From: Cryptomeria japonica
Taxonomy: Eukaryota > Streptophyta > Pinopsida > Cupressales > Cupressaceae
Assembly (NCBI RefSeq): GCF_030272615.1
Contig: NC_081406.1
Coordinates: 211,828,997 to 211,892,996 of the forward strand
DNA: 64,000 nt
Direction: 5' to 3'
Shown: one piece after another, positions 47,947 through 59,611 of the stretch
How positions within the stretch are numbered: the first letter of the stretch is position 1
Layout: each line of letters begins with the position of its first letter
Position numbers and translations under genes: made by a program
The notes under the pieces: generated by a model
Database searches by the model: none
What the model was told of the DNA's origin: nothing
What the model saw: the letters and a program-made list of their open reading frames with translations, nothing else

Positions 47947-48021
47947 CATTGGCTCGTAGTTTCGAGGTCGGTTATGACGTCTCTGGTGCTCAAATCGATG
48001 TTGATGAGTGGGGACCACCAT
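47947..48021 (-). pseudogene. element B PMD gene, exon 1
   Basis: ATG at 48021 opens 25 codons rich in His, Arg and Pro (MVVPTHQHRFEHQRRHNRP) with no stop, ending at a GTAAGT donor. Length and phase match exon 1 of A and C (27 codons), although the residues are different. Confidence 0.65.
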
Positions 48022-49198
48022 TTTTCTCACATAAAGCTTTTTAAATTTTTAAACTTTGGAGGGTCAAAATGAATTGAAAATGACACTTTTGTCCCATATA
48101 TAGCCAAAAACCTAATTTTTCAACTTGCTCCGATGGTCATGAAAATTGTACCCTTAGCTAATTTCCCTGTTCTGACTCTATTTTCAGGATCAAAATCAAA
48201 ATTTGAGATCATTTTGCTAGTCAATTTCATAAAGTATGGACCACTTAGTGCTTTTCATCAAAGGCTCATTTTCTCTTCTTTAATTGCACTCAATTTCTCA
48301 TAAATCAACGTTGAATCTCACTTTAATTTCTACAAATCAACTTTGCACTCAATTTCTTATCAATCAACGCATAATTTTCAAAAATTCCTTTGAATCAATT
48401 TGTGCTCAAATAACTTATTATCGCTAAAATTGCCTATAATCATCATGTACCCTCGCTATTTTTTGATTTCACTCTCGAGGGGGCATACTCGTGACCTTAT
48501 GACCTCACATTCTTCAATGTCGATAAAATTTTCAAATCTTCATTGAAAGTCGAGCAAAACATCTTTTTCAACTAAAGAAAATCAAATAAGACCTCATCGC
48601 TAGGGGCATCTCAACTTCATCGTTTTATATCAAGTTGAGATTTCTTGATCATCTGAATCAAATCAATCGCTAGGGGCATATCAATTTCACCACTTCAAAT
48701 CAAGCTGATATTTGTCTTCGTTTGAATCAATCTCTTAATGTTAATTAGTTTCATCGCTTTTCATCAAGCTGATTAATTGTTTAAACTCTCAAGGGTTTAA
48801 AGAGTATCTTTGATCACACTCAATCTAAGCAGGTGTTCAGTATTCATTGCTTTGGATCAAGTTGGAGAGTTTATCTTCGCTCATCCTATCTTGATCAATC
48901 AAGTTCAAGATCGATTTTTATCATCACTCGCTATGTCTAGATCAATCAAAGTTCTAGATCAGTAAGATCAGCTTCTTGATCAATCAAGTTCAAGTTTGGT
49001 ATCTTTTATTTTCTATCGTTCCTAAGTTCAATCAAGTTTGGGAATGGTATCGCTTTAATCAGACTTCATTCAGCTTTGTCACTTTGAAACAAGCTAAACA
49101 CCTCACTTTTCATCTAGTTCGTGATCAATCAAGTTCAGAATGGGTATCTCCTAGACATCAACTATTATTTGAACCAACGTGTTGCTCGCACATTAATT
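48022..49198. other. element B region upstream of PMD gene
   Basis: The spacer between the antisense gene start and the polypurine tract. From 48470 to 49160 it contains irregular repeats of words such as GATCAATCAAGTTC and TCATCGCT. It is a candidate promoter side for the PMD gene. No coding potential. Confidence 0.45.
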
Positions 49199-49212
49199 CA
49201 AAGAGGGGCAAG
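49199..49212 (+). other. element B polypurine tract
   Basis: AAAGAGGGGCAAGT sits directly before the 3' LTR, as expected for plus-strand priming in a + strand gypsy element. Confidence 0.8.
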
Positions 49213-50302
49213 TATAATACCCTAAAAATGATCATCTAAACCATGGGCCCCTAATCTCGACAATCTCACTAAGGTCCTAACCAAAGGCAATTAAATCAAT
49301 CTTGAGCACACAATTAATTTCTTAAATCATCAATGTCACATGGAAAATTTAATCAATCAATATTAATTAAATATTTATTTAATTAATTGATCATTCCAAG
49401 TAAATCATTTTAAACAATTATCTTATCTATTTTATTAAATATCCTAGCATATTTAATTAAATAATTCAATTTGCCATCAAATCTTCAAAAAAAGGAAACA
49501 AATCAAGAAAGAGGAATTAGAAATTATGAGCACAAATCTTCAAAAAAGGAAATAAATCAAAAAAGGAATTAATTGACCAAGAAAGAATTAAAAATTGAGA
49601 AAAGAAATCAATTGGAGATAATATTGAAAAACAAATTAAAAATTGATAAATAATCTCAGAGAAAGCAATTAAAACAATTGAATATTAAAATTGAATGAAA
49701 TAGAGAATAAATTAGTTTTTTCTTATTTTATCTTAATTTTAGTTCAAATTTTTCCTTTAAAACTAAGAAAAGCATCCAATTACATCAATTCACTTGGATT
49801 GTGCTTGTTCTTGGAAAATCTTGACCGCTCATCATCATTTGATCTCAACTTTTGGTTTTTTTTGAATTTTCTATAAATTCAGGCTCTCATCTCTCATTCA
49901 AAAATCTTGGAGAATATATTGTTATCATGCTATTTTTTCTCTATGTTCATTGATATTTGTCCATTTAGATATTCACATATTAGTTATTGCATACATATTT
50001 AAATCATTTATCTCATTTATCTCATTTATTCCTTAAATCATGTTAGATTAATCTTGCATCCATCTAGCATTAATATCATACTCATATAGATTAAAATCCT
50101 TATCTTGGTGTAGTCTAGTCACTGGATTGCTTATACAAATCTAAGAGGAATCTTATACTAGCATCTTTTAGAAGGCAATGGGTCAATTTGTTAGGGTTTT
50201 CATATTCATGCTTATATCTGTCTAGCCATACATATAATGACTTAATTGAAGTGTTGTGTATTACAAATACAAATACAAGTCCACTTTTCACACACACACA
50301 CA
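49213..50302 (+). repeat. element B 3' LTR (1,090 bp)
   Basis: Starts TATAATACCC (probably a mutated TG start) and ends CACACACA, followed at once by copia-1 codons. It matches 21995-23022, with an additional 45-bp AT-rich block. The TATAAAT box is at 49872. Confidence 0.9.
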
Positions 50303-50938
50303 TAGTAGGCCTGATATTGCACATGTTGTTGGATTGGTTGCTAGATTTTAGAAGAACCCCAAGGAGACTCACTTGGTAGTGGTGAAAAGGATATTCTGGT
50401 ACTTTGAAGGCACAATAGATTATGGTTTATAGTATCCTTATAAAGGTGATTTTTCTTTGAGTGTGTTTACTAATCCAAATTGGGCAGGCAATGTTGATGA
50501 CTAGAAAAGCACTACCGGTGGAGCTTTTATTCTTGGAGATAGATTGGTTGCTTGGACAAGTAAGAGGAAAACTTGTGTTTCATAGTCAACAGAAGAGGTA
50601 GAGTATGTTGTAGAATCAATGAATTGTCCATAGACAATATGGATGAGGCATACGCTGGAAGGTTTTAAACTTGATATGTTTGAACCTGTGATCATTCATT
50701 GTGATAACACTAGTGCTATTAATATTTCTAAAAATCTCGTGTTACATGCAAAAAAAAAGCACATATAATTGAAATATCATTTTCTGAGAGAGAGAGAGTA
50801 CAGAAGAAGCAAGTCAGAATGGAGTATGTGATAAGCAAAGAGCAGCTAGTAGACATTTTCACTAAAACATTGTTGAAGACAACCTTTGAGCACCTCAGAG
50901 ATAAATTAGGGGTCATACCCCTACAAAAGAAGAACTAG
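50303..50938 (+). pseudogene. pol: copia-1 RT end and RNase H, after element B
   Basis: Copia pol resumes with RPDIAHVVGLVARF, then VKRIFWYFEGTIDYG and the copia RNase H blocks STTGGAFILGDRLVAWTSKRK and STEEVEYV. The final part reads EYVISKEQLVDIFTK and ends at TAG 50936. It is the continuation of 8432-9283, interrupted by 41 kb. Several TAG codons stand where CAG is expected. Confidence 0.88.
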
Positions 50939-51316
50939 GATTCAGGTGATGCATCAATCTAGTGGATTTAATGATTATTCTTTACTGTGGATTGATGAGA
51001 TGCGGGCTACTTCGTAGGGGGGTAACTTAGATGAGATTTGAAAAGATAATGAAGATACTATGCACCTTTGGCATTGATGTCAAAGGGGGAGAAGAAATAA
51101 GATTGGGAAGAAGTAATATAACAAGGAGAAGAAAACTATCAGAAAGGGGGGGAAGAAATGAAGATGAATCAGAACTGGTAGATGAAGTGTGACCGACAGA
51201 TGAGGTGCAACAAAGAAGAGTTGCATAGAAGTTCCAGAATTGAGTTTAGAACAGAATAGAGTAGAGTAGTATGAGTTGAGTATGTTGGTGTTTATGTTGG
51301 TGTTGCCATCAATGCC

Positions 51317-51328
51317 AAAGGAGGAGAA
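51317..51328 (+). other. copia-1 polypurine tract
   Basis: AAAGGAGGAGAA immediately before the 3' LTR. Confidence 0.8.
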
Positions 51329-54034
51329 TTTTGGCATGATTGACATAACTGATGTAGATGAATGATGACTACACCAATCTAAAAGATTGTTGGTGATGAC
51401 ATTGTGATGAAGAGATTGAGTTTGTATGATTGGATGACTTTGATCAGTTATTTGTGTTGTCATTGATGGCAACTGATGTTTACTATGTTTTATTTTGTCA
51501 TCTATATCTTTTTGGACTACTAAAAATTGCTTATTGTGTCAACTTGAGTTTCATCCTCAGAATGTTACCTGCAATAAGTTAGTTTCACAAAATACAAATG
51601 GAAATGCTACAAGAAATCCAAACTCAACCAATGAAACTACATGAAGTGCGTATGAAATAAAATACTAATATTACCTTCATGGTTTATGTCCCATTGTGTC
51701 CTAACTCCACTGTTCCTAGTTGCAGATGGTGTGCTCTCAAACAATGCACTGATGGCTTCCAAGATGGCATATGAAGAATGGACTGATAACTGGTAGTTAA
51801 CTGATACTATGATATGCAAATACTACATGATTATGCTAAAATGATTATGATATTACTATTTACTTGTGCTATTACTATTTGCTTCAAAATTAAAACTCAC
51901 GGATGCATATGATTAGCTTGCAAATACACTTGAAGACTCTTGAAGTCTCTTGATTTCTTGAAGTCTCACTCTCTCTCAACTGAATCTCTTGATTTTATAG
52001 ACCTTGAAAGGATGAGATGATGTGGCTCAGATCAACAACCTTGATTAGATCTGCAGATTTGGATGGCTGTGAGCAAAAGTGAAGGTTGAGAGAAAGGGGG
52101 AAGGAGAAGACAAGTGTCACTCATCTCACTTTGACTGGGTTGCTGACTGAGAGAATCTAGGGATGGTTGGAGGAAATTTAGGCATGATAGGACAAGTGGA
52201 CTCAAGTCCTTCCTAAGATGTAGGGGTGTTGGAGAGAATATAGAAGATGGTTATGAAATATATGTATGTACACACTATTCATTAATTTTGGTGGTTGGAG
52301 ATAAATGATGACTTAATATTTAAGAAATATTAATTTCTTTAGCCACATGTTGGATGAGTTGGCAAAGGGAAGATGAAGTGGAGATGGAGGGTGAGTTGGA
52401 AAAGGGATTTAAATAATTTATAAATTATTTAATATTTGAGACTATAGGATAGGAGAATAACCATTAAATATTAGATATTTAATTGATTGGAGGAGATAAT
52501 TAAATATTAGATATTTAATTAATTTGGTTAGAGGAATAATTAAATATTAGATATTTAATTCATTACAAGAATATGATAGATGAATTAATTAATAAAATAT
52601 TAATTAATAGAAAGACACGAAAATGAATTAAATAAATTAATCTTTTCAAATTAACTATTTAATAGAAGAATAATCACTAAATAAATATAAAATATTTATT
52701 TAATTGCTCATAGCCATTTTTATGTGTATACACTTATCGGTAATGAAACAGGAAATTGGGAATTAGGACCTTAACCGGTAAATAAAGAAATGTTTTGTTT
52801 GGATCTGGCAATTGGTGATGATTGAATTTTTGCGGTTTGGAATGTGAGTTTGTATCATTATAATATGTATCTAACCAGAACCGCATCATGTTGTGACAAT
52901 AGGAAATCATGTTTATGATTTCTGATATATTTTTGCTAGGGTTTAAGAAGGGTTTAAGGACCGGCAAAGAATTCTCTTAACCGGTAATGATTTTTGGTTT
53001 GGCGGTGATCAACATCAAGTTCAAATGTTGGAGATGACATGGCACAACCCACATGGAAAGTTGATTTGTTGTTTTGGCATGTTTGAGGATGAAATTTATT
53101 GGGAAACAACGAAGCGCTTAGAAGAGTGGTCTAAGGGTTTGACTTTGTATCAAATCGAGTTGCTGTGATGAGTTACAATCACTCAATGGTTGAAATTGTC
53201 TTGAAAAATGTTGTAATGATTTATATGATGATCTATATTATAAAATCTTGATGATTCTAGGGTTTAGTTGCCGAGCTAGTTGTAAAAGTTATTTATTTTG
53301 GTATAGTTGATGTTTGGAGTGTCGGTAGTTTTTGAGAAGAGTGTGAAGTTGAAACAGAGTATAAGAGATCTGCCAAATTGTTGCAGATTTGGAGCATAAT
53401 TGGATTTGATCAAGCAAGGAGTTAAGTGATATACCCATATCATTTACTGTTGTTCCATAAGAGTTGTAGCACCCTTAACCGGGTAGGTCCTAACAGGCCT
53501 TACATTTTAAATCCCCTATTAGGGTGACTCAACATCTGAGTTCTAAATCCTCTTGCTAGGTTGATCCTAATAGGTCAAAGCTCCTTACAAAGCTCATCAT
53601 CTAAATCCCTTAACCGGGTGACTCCTAATAGGGTCTTCTCCTAACAGGGAATCTTTGTAAGCTCTAATTGGGCTAGGTTCCTAATAGGGCGCATTCCAAA
53701 AGAGTGCAAAATTCTTGTGGGTACCAATTCCCATCGTGGTTTTTCCCTATTTGGGTTTCCACATGAAAAACATGGTGTTCATATGGTGAATGTTTTTGAT
53801 GTGTTGTTATGATCTACTTTTAGTTTATGCATGGATAATGAACACTTAATGAGCAACATTGATATATCAGTTTAAGCATATGATTATCAATAGATACCGG
53901 TACTTGTAAATGATTCTATTATTGATTTATGTTTGATTTGGTGAATGTTTGATAAATTTAACTTTCAATTTTTCAAGTGGTGTTAATACTGATTCCCCCG
54001 CTCTCAGTATTAACCAGATCCTCTCAGATTAACA
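51329..54034 (+). repeat. copia-1 3' LTR, enlarged by an insertion
   Basis: It aligns with 4203-5673 in two blocks, 51329-51534 and 52733-54034, separated by a 1,198-bp foreign element and its duplicated target. It ends AGATTAACA, followed by the second TACAA target copy (54035-54039). The CCTAATAGGG-type motif cluster recurs at 53465-53700. Confidence 0.9.
51535..52732. mobile_element. solo LTR of an unrelated element in copia-1 3' LTR
   Basis: 1,198 bp with a TGTGTCAACT start and a TGTGTATACA end, flanked by CTTAT at 51530-51534 and 52733-52737. The 5' LTR of copia-1 has no such block. There is no coding capacity. The right half carries repeated TTAAATATTAGATATTTAAT words (52460-52560). 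TG...CA ends and a 5-bp duplication fit a solo LTR left by recombination between two LTRs. Confidence 0.85.
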
Positions 54035-54370
54035 TACAATACCTTATTTTACGAGTACTATTCTACGATAACAAACCATGCATCCCTACAACTCTTCTAT
54101 ATTTGAGAGAATTACAATATCTTGATTTAAGAGTACTATTCTATGGTAACAAGCCATGCATCCCTAAAACTCTTCTTCTATATTTGAAAGAATTACAATA
54201 CCTTATTTTTATGAGTACTATTCTACGATAACTAACTGTACATCCCTAAAACTCTTCTTATGTAGAATCACAATACCTTATTTTACAAATACTCTTCTAC
54301 AATGACTAATTTTACATCTCTAAAACTCTTCTTCTATATTTGAAAGAATTACAATACCTTATTGTATTTC
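54035..54370. repeat. 81-bp minisatellite, right part
   Basis: Continues the array of 3995-4202, with units whose cores start near 54080, 54158, 54240 and 54314 (period 74-82 bp). It fades out at about 54370. Confidence 0.85.
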
Positions 54371-54576
54371 TACAATAGACAATCAAATTCACATCCAAGA
54401 AAAATGATCTTATAATGATCCTTAGATGGGAACAATCTAGATCTTCCATACTATAACTAGTTGCATGTTTCAGTAGAATAATATTATCTTAGATGCAGAA
54501 CGTTCAATAATTAATTTAGATTGGCTGATATTATCCCAACCATGCTTGTGTAATCCGGATTTGGGTAGAAAACTAA
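54371..54576. other. AT-rich spacer, nothing recognised
   Basis: A short non-coding stretch between the minisatellite and an R1 copy. Confidence 0.4.
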
Positions 54577-56020
54577 TTAAATTCTGGTTTTCAGAACATT
54601 TCGGACGTATAACTAAATTCCAAGCTCGTCAGACTCCTAAAATGGCGGATGATCACATTCAAGAAATGAATAAATTACAAATTGCCATTATCCCAACACT
54701 TTGATTTTCCTAAAGAATCTTGTATTTATTGTGAACTCAAATCTTGACTTTTGGTCCAGCTATGCATTCTGAGATCATCGATGTAGTGGTAGGATCAAAA
54801 GTATTCATGTGAAGTCAGCATATGAATCTGACCAGAAAAAAAGCATGAAAACTTGATCGTGTGAACTCCTTGAACACTCGGTATTTGAGCGAGTTTTTAG
54901 GGTTCCAAAAAACAATGAGCTAAAATGAAGAAAGTAATTTTGCCTTTCATCATTGATGAAAAGAATTCAAATAATTTTGTATCTTATTGAAGACCTAACT
55001 TCCTAAACATATATTAGAGTTTGGAAAAGACCTATGAAAACCTCCAACACAAAAAAGTATACAAGGAAAATAAAAAAATGTCGAGGTGATGTACGATTGA
55101 TTAAGATTGATTTTGGTCACAAATTTTCATGTACTATTGTCTACTTACATTTATTAACCTACCTACTTTAAGATTATTTTTCTTTCTCTCGAGTTTATTA
55201 ATAATTATATCTTAGTTTATGGATATAAGGAGGTTTTGAAAAAAAATTATGCAATTGACTTTTCCAATTCTTTACATCCACTTTACTTTTGATGGATTAG
55301 GATTATCATCCTCATCTAATCATACTATATTAATCCTTCTTTGAATTATCATCTTTCCTTTAATCATAACATAATAGTCTTTTCAATTATCACCAACTTC
55401 TCATCATGACATATTAATCCTTCTTTGTCTTATTCCTTTCTCTAGTCATTCTCTAATATTTCTTCCTTGAGTTACCCCTATTCATATTGACATTCTCCAA
55501 ACAAATCACCCCATCTTTTCTTAATGCATTTTTATATGTTCACTATTAATATAAATTTAACTTTCACCGACATGTAACTTCGTAAAGCATTGTAGAAAGA
55601 AACACTCTAAAGATGTAATAGAAACCTAAAAACAATAAAATCATCTACAAATACCATGAGATGTTTCCTTCTTTCCACTAAAGGGGTTGACATTACCAAT
55701 TTATAAGATAAAGAAGGATAAGCCATATAAATGTTCTAGTTATTTCTTATTATACCACTATAAATTTATAAATAATGGATGTAGACAATTAGAAATTAGT
55801 TTCCATAGTCAAAGTTAACACTATCACGCTTCCATCAATTTGCATCATCAATCTTGTATCACATCTTCACTAATGATCAAATAATTTTTTAAAACTAATT
55901 AGGCCATCTTTCCTCCAATGGTTAATTAAATAAATCCCATTTATTTGATTAATTAGCCTCGTATAACATTCATCTAACTAATCAATTAAATACAAGATTC
56001 TTGTTTAATAATTAGATTCA
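54577..56020. repeat. R1 long AT-rich repeat, copy 3
   Basis: The left part (TTTTCAGAACATTT, then CTAAATTCCAAGCTC) matches 58170-58800. The right part (TACCCCTATTCATATTGACATT and the CACTAAAGGGGTT block) matches 2222-3000 and 1-900. It is the copy that shows both halves of the repeat best. Confidence 0.6.
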
Positions 56021-58164
56021 CATTGTCCAAAAATAGTTTGTAATCTATTTGACCTCACACTTCATTCCATAGGGGAACTACTCTTTATGTGCATATTTTT
56101 GTGTTTATATAAGTATAATTGTGTAGTTTCTCCTCTTGTACCACAAGGTAATCTTGAGGATCAAAAGAAAGCTCTCTTTTTTGTCTTGTGTGTTTTGTTT
56201 TCATGAATTACATAATTTATCCTCTCTTATCATTTCTTAGGAAATTTGGAAGATAAAAGTCAGTTTATTCCACTTGTGTAATCTAAAGATTGGGTGTGTA
56301 TATTGTTCTCTCATACAATTTAGAATCTTGGAAACAAAAAAACACCCATCCTTTTCCCCTTCTTTAATTTCCTAGGGGCTCTTTCTTTTTCACACAATAA
56401 AATCCAAACCCATATACTAACAAGGTATATAAATTCCAAGAATAATATATCATTTTGTGCTAATCTAGCATCCTCTTTATATTTTTCCAAGTGAATTATT
56501 ATGGAGTTGCCTTGTAGAATTACAACATAAAATAACACCCTTGTCTCGTAGAATTAAGCCTCTTGTACTTCTAGTTGTATATATGACTTTATAGTTGACC
56601 ATACATTTATTTATTTATTTTATTATTATTTAAATCATTTAGGACATGTGATGCACTATAAGTGGTTATCCCTAAGAAGTTACTCACCATGTACCTTTGG
56701 GAATAAAATAGTGAGATATTTGTATAGTTCTAAACTTTTATAATTAGCACATTAAGATATTAAACCAACACAATTTATTACCAAGTTTGCATATTATCAA
56801 TCAAATCAATTTTTTAAATAATTGTCATGAGTATCCAAGGAATTCTTGTCTTTTGTGTCTTCTTTTTTATGGCAAACCCATGCAAAAATTAATTCAAACC
56901 TTTGGAAATACTATCCCAATCAAAGTAATAAATCATGAAACCCTTTTCAGACTAATCTAAAAATCCCTTTGATAGTGATGATGTCAAGAGACTTGCAGGT
57001 GAAGATGAATATCATGAGTATAGGATATTCATAGATAAAGATGAATATAATTATGATGAGAGAATTATAGATCAATATGAATATCATGAGAAGGAGAGAT
57101 TTGTAGATTAGAGTAAATAAATTAATTATAAAAACCTTGATAAATATCTCAATAATGCTAATGATTCATCCCACACTAATCAAGGTTACACCCACTATAT
57201 AGTTTACAATTTTAATGAAATGATACCACAATTAGGTACCTTATATAAAAATATATAATCTTCTCCCAAACTATAACCTTTAAAACCTACATAGAGGAAA
57301 CCTTTTAAATCAAATGCTATGTATGGCTATTTCTAATTCTTATCCATCTAGCCATCTAAATACTTATCCTAATCCATTCACCCATAAGTCCCCTCACCCA
57401 TCAAAACATAATCCATTAAAGCCATACCCATCATTCCATCCATCAAAATTGTTATCTTTTTATCCATATTAATCTTAATCCATCAAACTACCCCCTAGTT
57501 CATATAGATCCTTAACCTCCAAATCATCTAGTAAACCATCCCTTAGACTATACAAATCAAGATCCATCAAACCCTCCATTATCCATATAACTCCTTTAAT
57601 CCATTTACCCATGTAGCCTCTCATTCACTAAATCTAAATCCATGAAATCCTTTCTCTTAAATTTATCCATTGAACCCCTCATCAACCCAAATAAACCATA
57701 AACCATTAATCCATATGGTTATTTATGCATATGGTTATTTTTTAGACTTGTATGCATACTTTTCTCTCATGGGTTTTTGTAGGAAATGGTTTGATCAAAA
57801 TGTATGATTTTATAAAATGTGGTATGAAAGCCATGGTTGTGGTTGTTGGGTGTGATAGATCCCTGTTTTGGTATAACCCTTGTTTGAGTATGCATGATAC
57901 AAAGTTGAAGCCATGAAAATGTAAGAAATATTCCAAATATTGAAGGTATGAGATACAATTTATAGGTTGTAGATTTATTTTTTAGTTTTATTTTTTTGGG
58001 GGTGGGGGAGTTGTATATTTATGGTTATATTTAATAGATCTAGGATTTGAATGATTTTAGAGAAAGTTTTTTTTTGTGTGTTCATCATGATGGTTTTAAA
58101 GGGGAATCTTCACAAATGATACCATGGGACAAAAAAAACTTGCCATTGGATCTAGGAGACATGA
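56021..58164. other. AT-rich intergenic DNA, no gene seen
   Basis: No ORF or RNA gene with support. A loosely iterated ATCCATCAAA / CCATTAAACC vocabulary occupies about 57330-57700, giving a C- and A-rich strand bias. Nothing else was noticed. Confidence 0.5.
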
Positions 58165-59150
58165 TATGCTAGTTTTCAGAACTTTTTGGAAGTGTAACTA
58201 AATTCCAAGCTCCCTAGACTCCTAAAATGACAGTTGATGACATTCAAGAAATGAATTAGTACGAATTTCCATCATTCAAACAATTAATTTTCTTCAAAGA
58301 ATCTATAATTTTTAGTTTGCCTACATTTATTGTGAACTAAAATATTGACATATGTTCCCATCACATGCATTTTGAGATCATTGATGTATTGGTAGGCTTG
58401 AAGGTATAAACATGTGAAATCAACATATGAATCAGGCCAGAAAAAAGATCAAATGAACTCCTTGAACAAGGTGTATTTGAGCAAGTTTTTAGGGTTCCAA
58501 AAAATAATGAGCTATAATTTTGGCAATTAGATTTACCAATTTAAGATTTGAAAGATGATGAAAATTTGTGAACTTTTTATCATAGAGTTACTCAAAGATT
58601 TGATTTGTCTTTCAAGATTAAAAGTTATTGGCTGAATAGTTATATCTGAAAAATGATTTGAGAGAAAACATAAATTGTTCACCTTTTCACATATCGATAG
58701 TATTAGTCTAACTAATAAGTCCATATATTAGTTAAACAAAATAACTATGCCTTTCGTCATTGATTCAAATAATTCAAATAATTTTGTACCTTATTGAAGA
58801 ATTAACTTCCTTAAACATATAAAAAAAGTGAATTTGGAAAAGATATATGAAAAATTCCAACACAAAAAAGTATACAAGGAAAATAAAAAATGGTAAAGTG
58901 ATGTAAGATTGATTAAGATTGATTTTGATCATAAATGTCCATGCATCACTATATAGTAAAATGTATTAAGCTACCTATTTTAAAAATATTTTTCCTTCCC
59001 TTGAGTTTCTTAATAATTGTATCTTAGTTTATGGATATAAAGAGGATTTGAAAATACTTGTGCAATTCTTTATGCCCACTTAAAACTTTCAAAAACTTAG
59101 AGTTATCATTGTCGTCTAATCATATTATAATAATACTTCTTTGAGTTATG
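58165..59150. repeat. R1 long AT-rich repeat, copy 4, cut by copia-2
   Basis: Matches 54577-55335 through the TTCTTTGARTTA word, where the copia-2 LTR starts at 59151. Copy 3 continues past this point, which supports an insertion at this site. Confidence 0.65.
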
Positions 59151-59598
59151 TTGGTGTAATTATTTATTCTTATAGGATATAATTACACTTTACTTAAGTT
59201 AACTTAGGATAATGCATCTCATCGTAGTTTGGATATGAGACACTTAGGGAAGTGTGCACATAGGGATGATGCTTGTAGGAGAAATTCCGCCTTTTGTGGT
59301 CTTATCTTGTTGTTACATTCCACATTCGGTGGGTGATCCACATCTTGTGGAATATTATATTATTTCTCCTACCTACCCCTACTTTTTCTTACCTACCCTT
59401 GTTTCTCATTGAGCCACATGTCATGATTGTGTGCTCACATATCCATTTGGCCTTGCCTATATATGCAAGCCTATATTCATTGTATTGGTTAATCCAGTTG
59501 ATCATTTGTATATTGATGAGAAAATAGTTGGTTCTTGTCATACTTTTGTCTCTCTTTTATGCTTCTCATTGTGCCCTTGATCTTGGCGAAATCTCACA
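59151..59598 (+). repeat. copia-2 5' LTR (448 bp)
   Basis: TGTTGGTGTAATT start and AATCTCACA end, directly followed by the primer site. A TATATAT word at 59458-59464 is a plausible TATA box. Confidence 0.8.
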
Positions 59599-59599
59599 T

Positions 59600-59611
59600 T
59601 GTATCAGAGCC
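59600..59611 (+). other. copia-2 primer binding site
   Basis: TGTATCAGAGCC, close to the initiator-Met tRNA complement TGGTATCAGAGC, starts one base after the LTR. Confidence 0.8.

Larger units (their letters stand above)
9284..50302 (+). mobile_element. Ty3/gypsy Tat-lineage element B, nested in copia-1
   Basis: The order is 5' LTR (interrupted by A), primer-site region 23023, 2-kb leader, gag, protease, G-patch-like segment (interrupted by C), RT, RNase H, a second archaeal-type RNase H, integrase, spacer, antisense PMD gene, polypurine tract and 3' LTR. The extra RNase H places it in the Tat clade. The 3' end is sharp at 50302. The 5' edge (9284-9321) is uncertain because the first bases do not align well with the 3' LTR start. 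No clean target duplication was found, and host coding bases are missing at this junction. Confidence 0.85.
4203..54034 (+). mobile_element. Ty1/copia element copia-1, interrupted by nested elements
   Basis: The outermost insertion. The 5' LTR is at 4203-5673 and the 3' LTR at 51329-54034. The initiator-Met-type primer site, gag, protease, integrase and RT follow in copia order up to 9283, and the RNase H region resumes at 50303. The TSD TACAA is present at 4198-4202 and 54035-54039. Of the 49.8 kb, about 41 kb (9284-50302) is element B with A and C inside it, and 1.2 kb is a foreign solo LTR in the 3' LTR. The LTR starts are mutated from the usual TG to TA (left) and TT (right). Gag-pol is full of stops and frameshifts, so the element is dead. 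Confidence 0.9.

Noticed and set aside
53977..54231. 84-codon open frame with LRVLFYGNKPCIP repeats
   Set aside because: It is a translation of the 81-bp minisatellite; the period is divisible by three, so the frame stays open.
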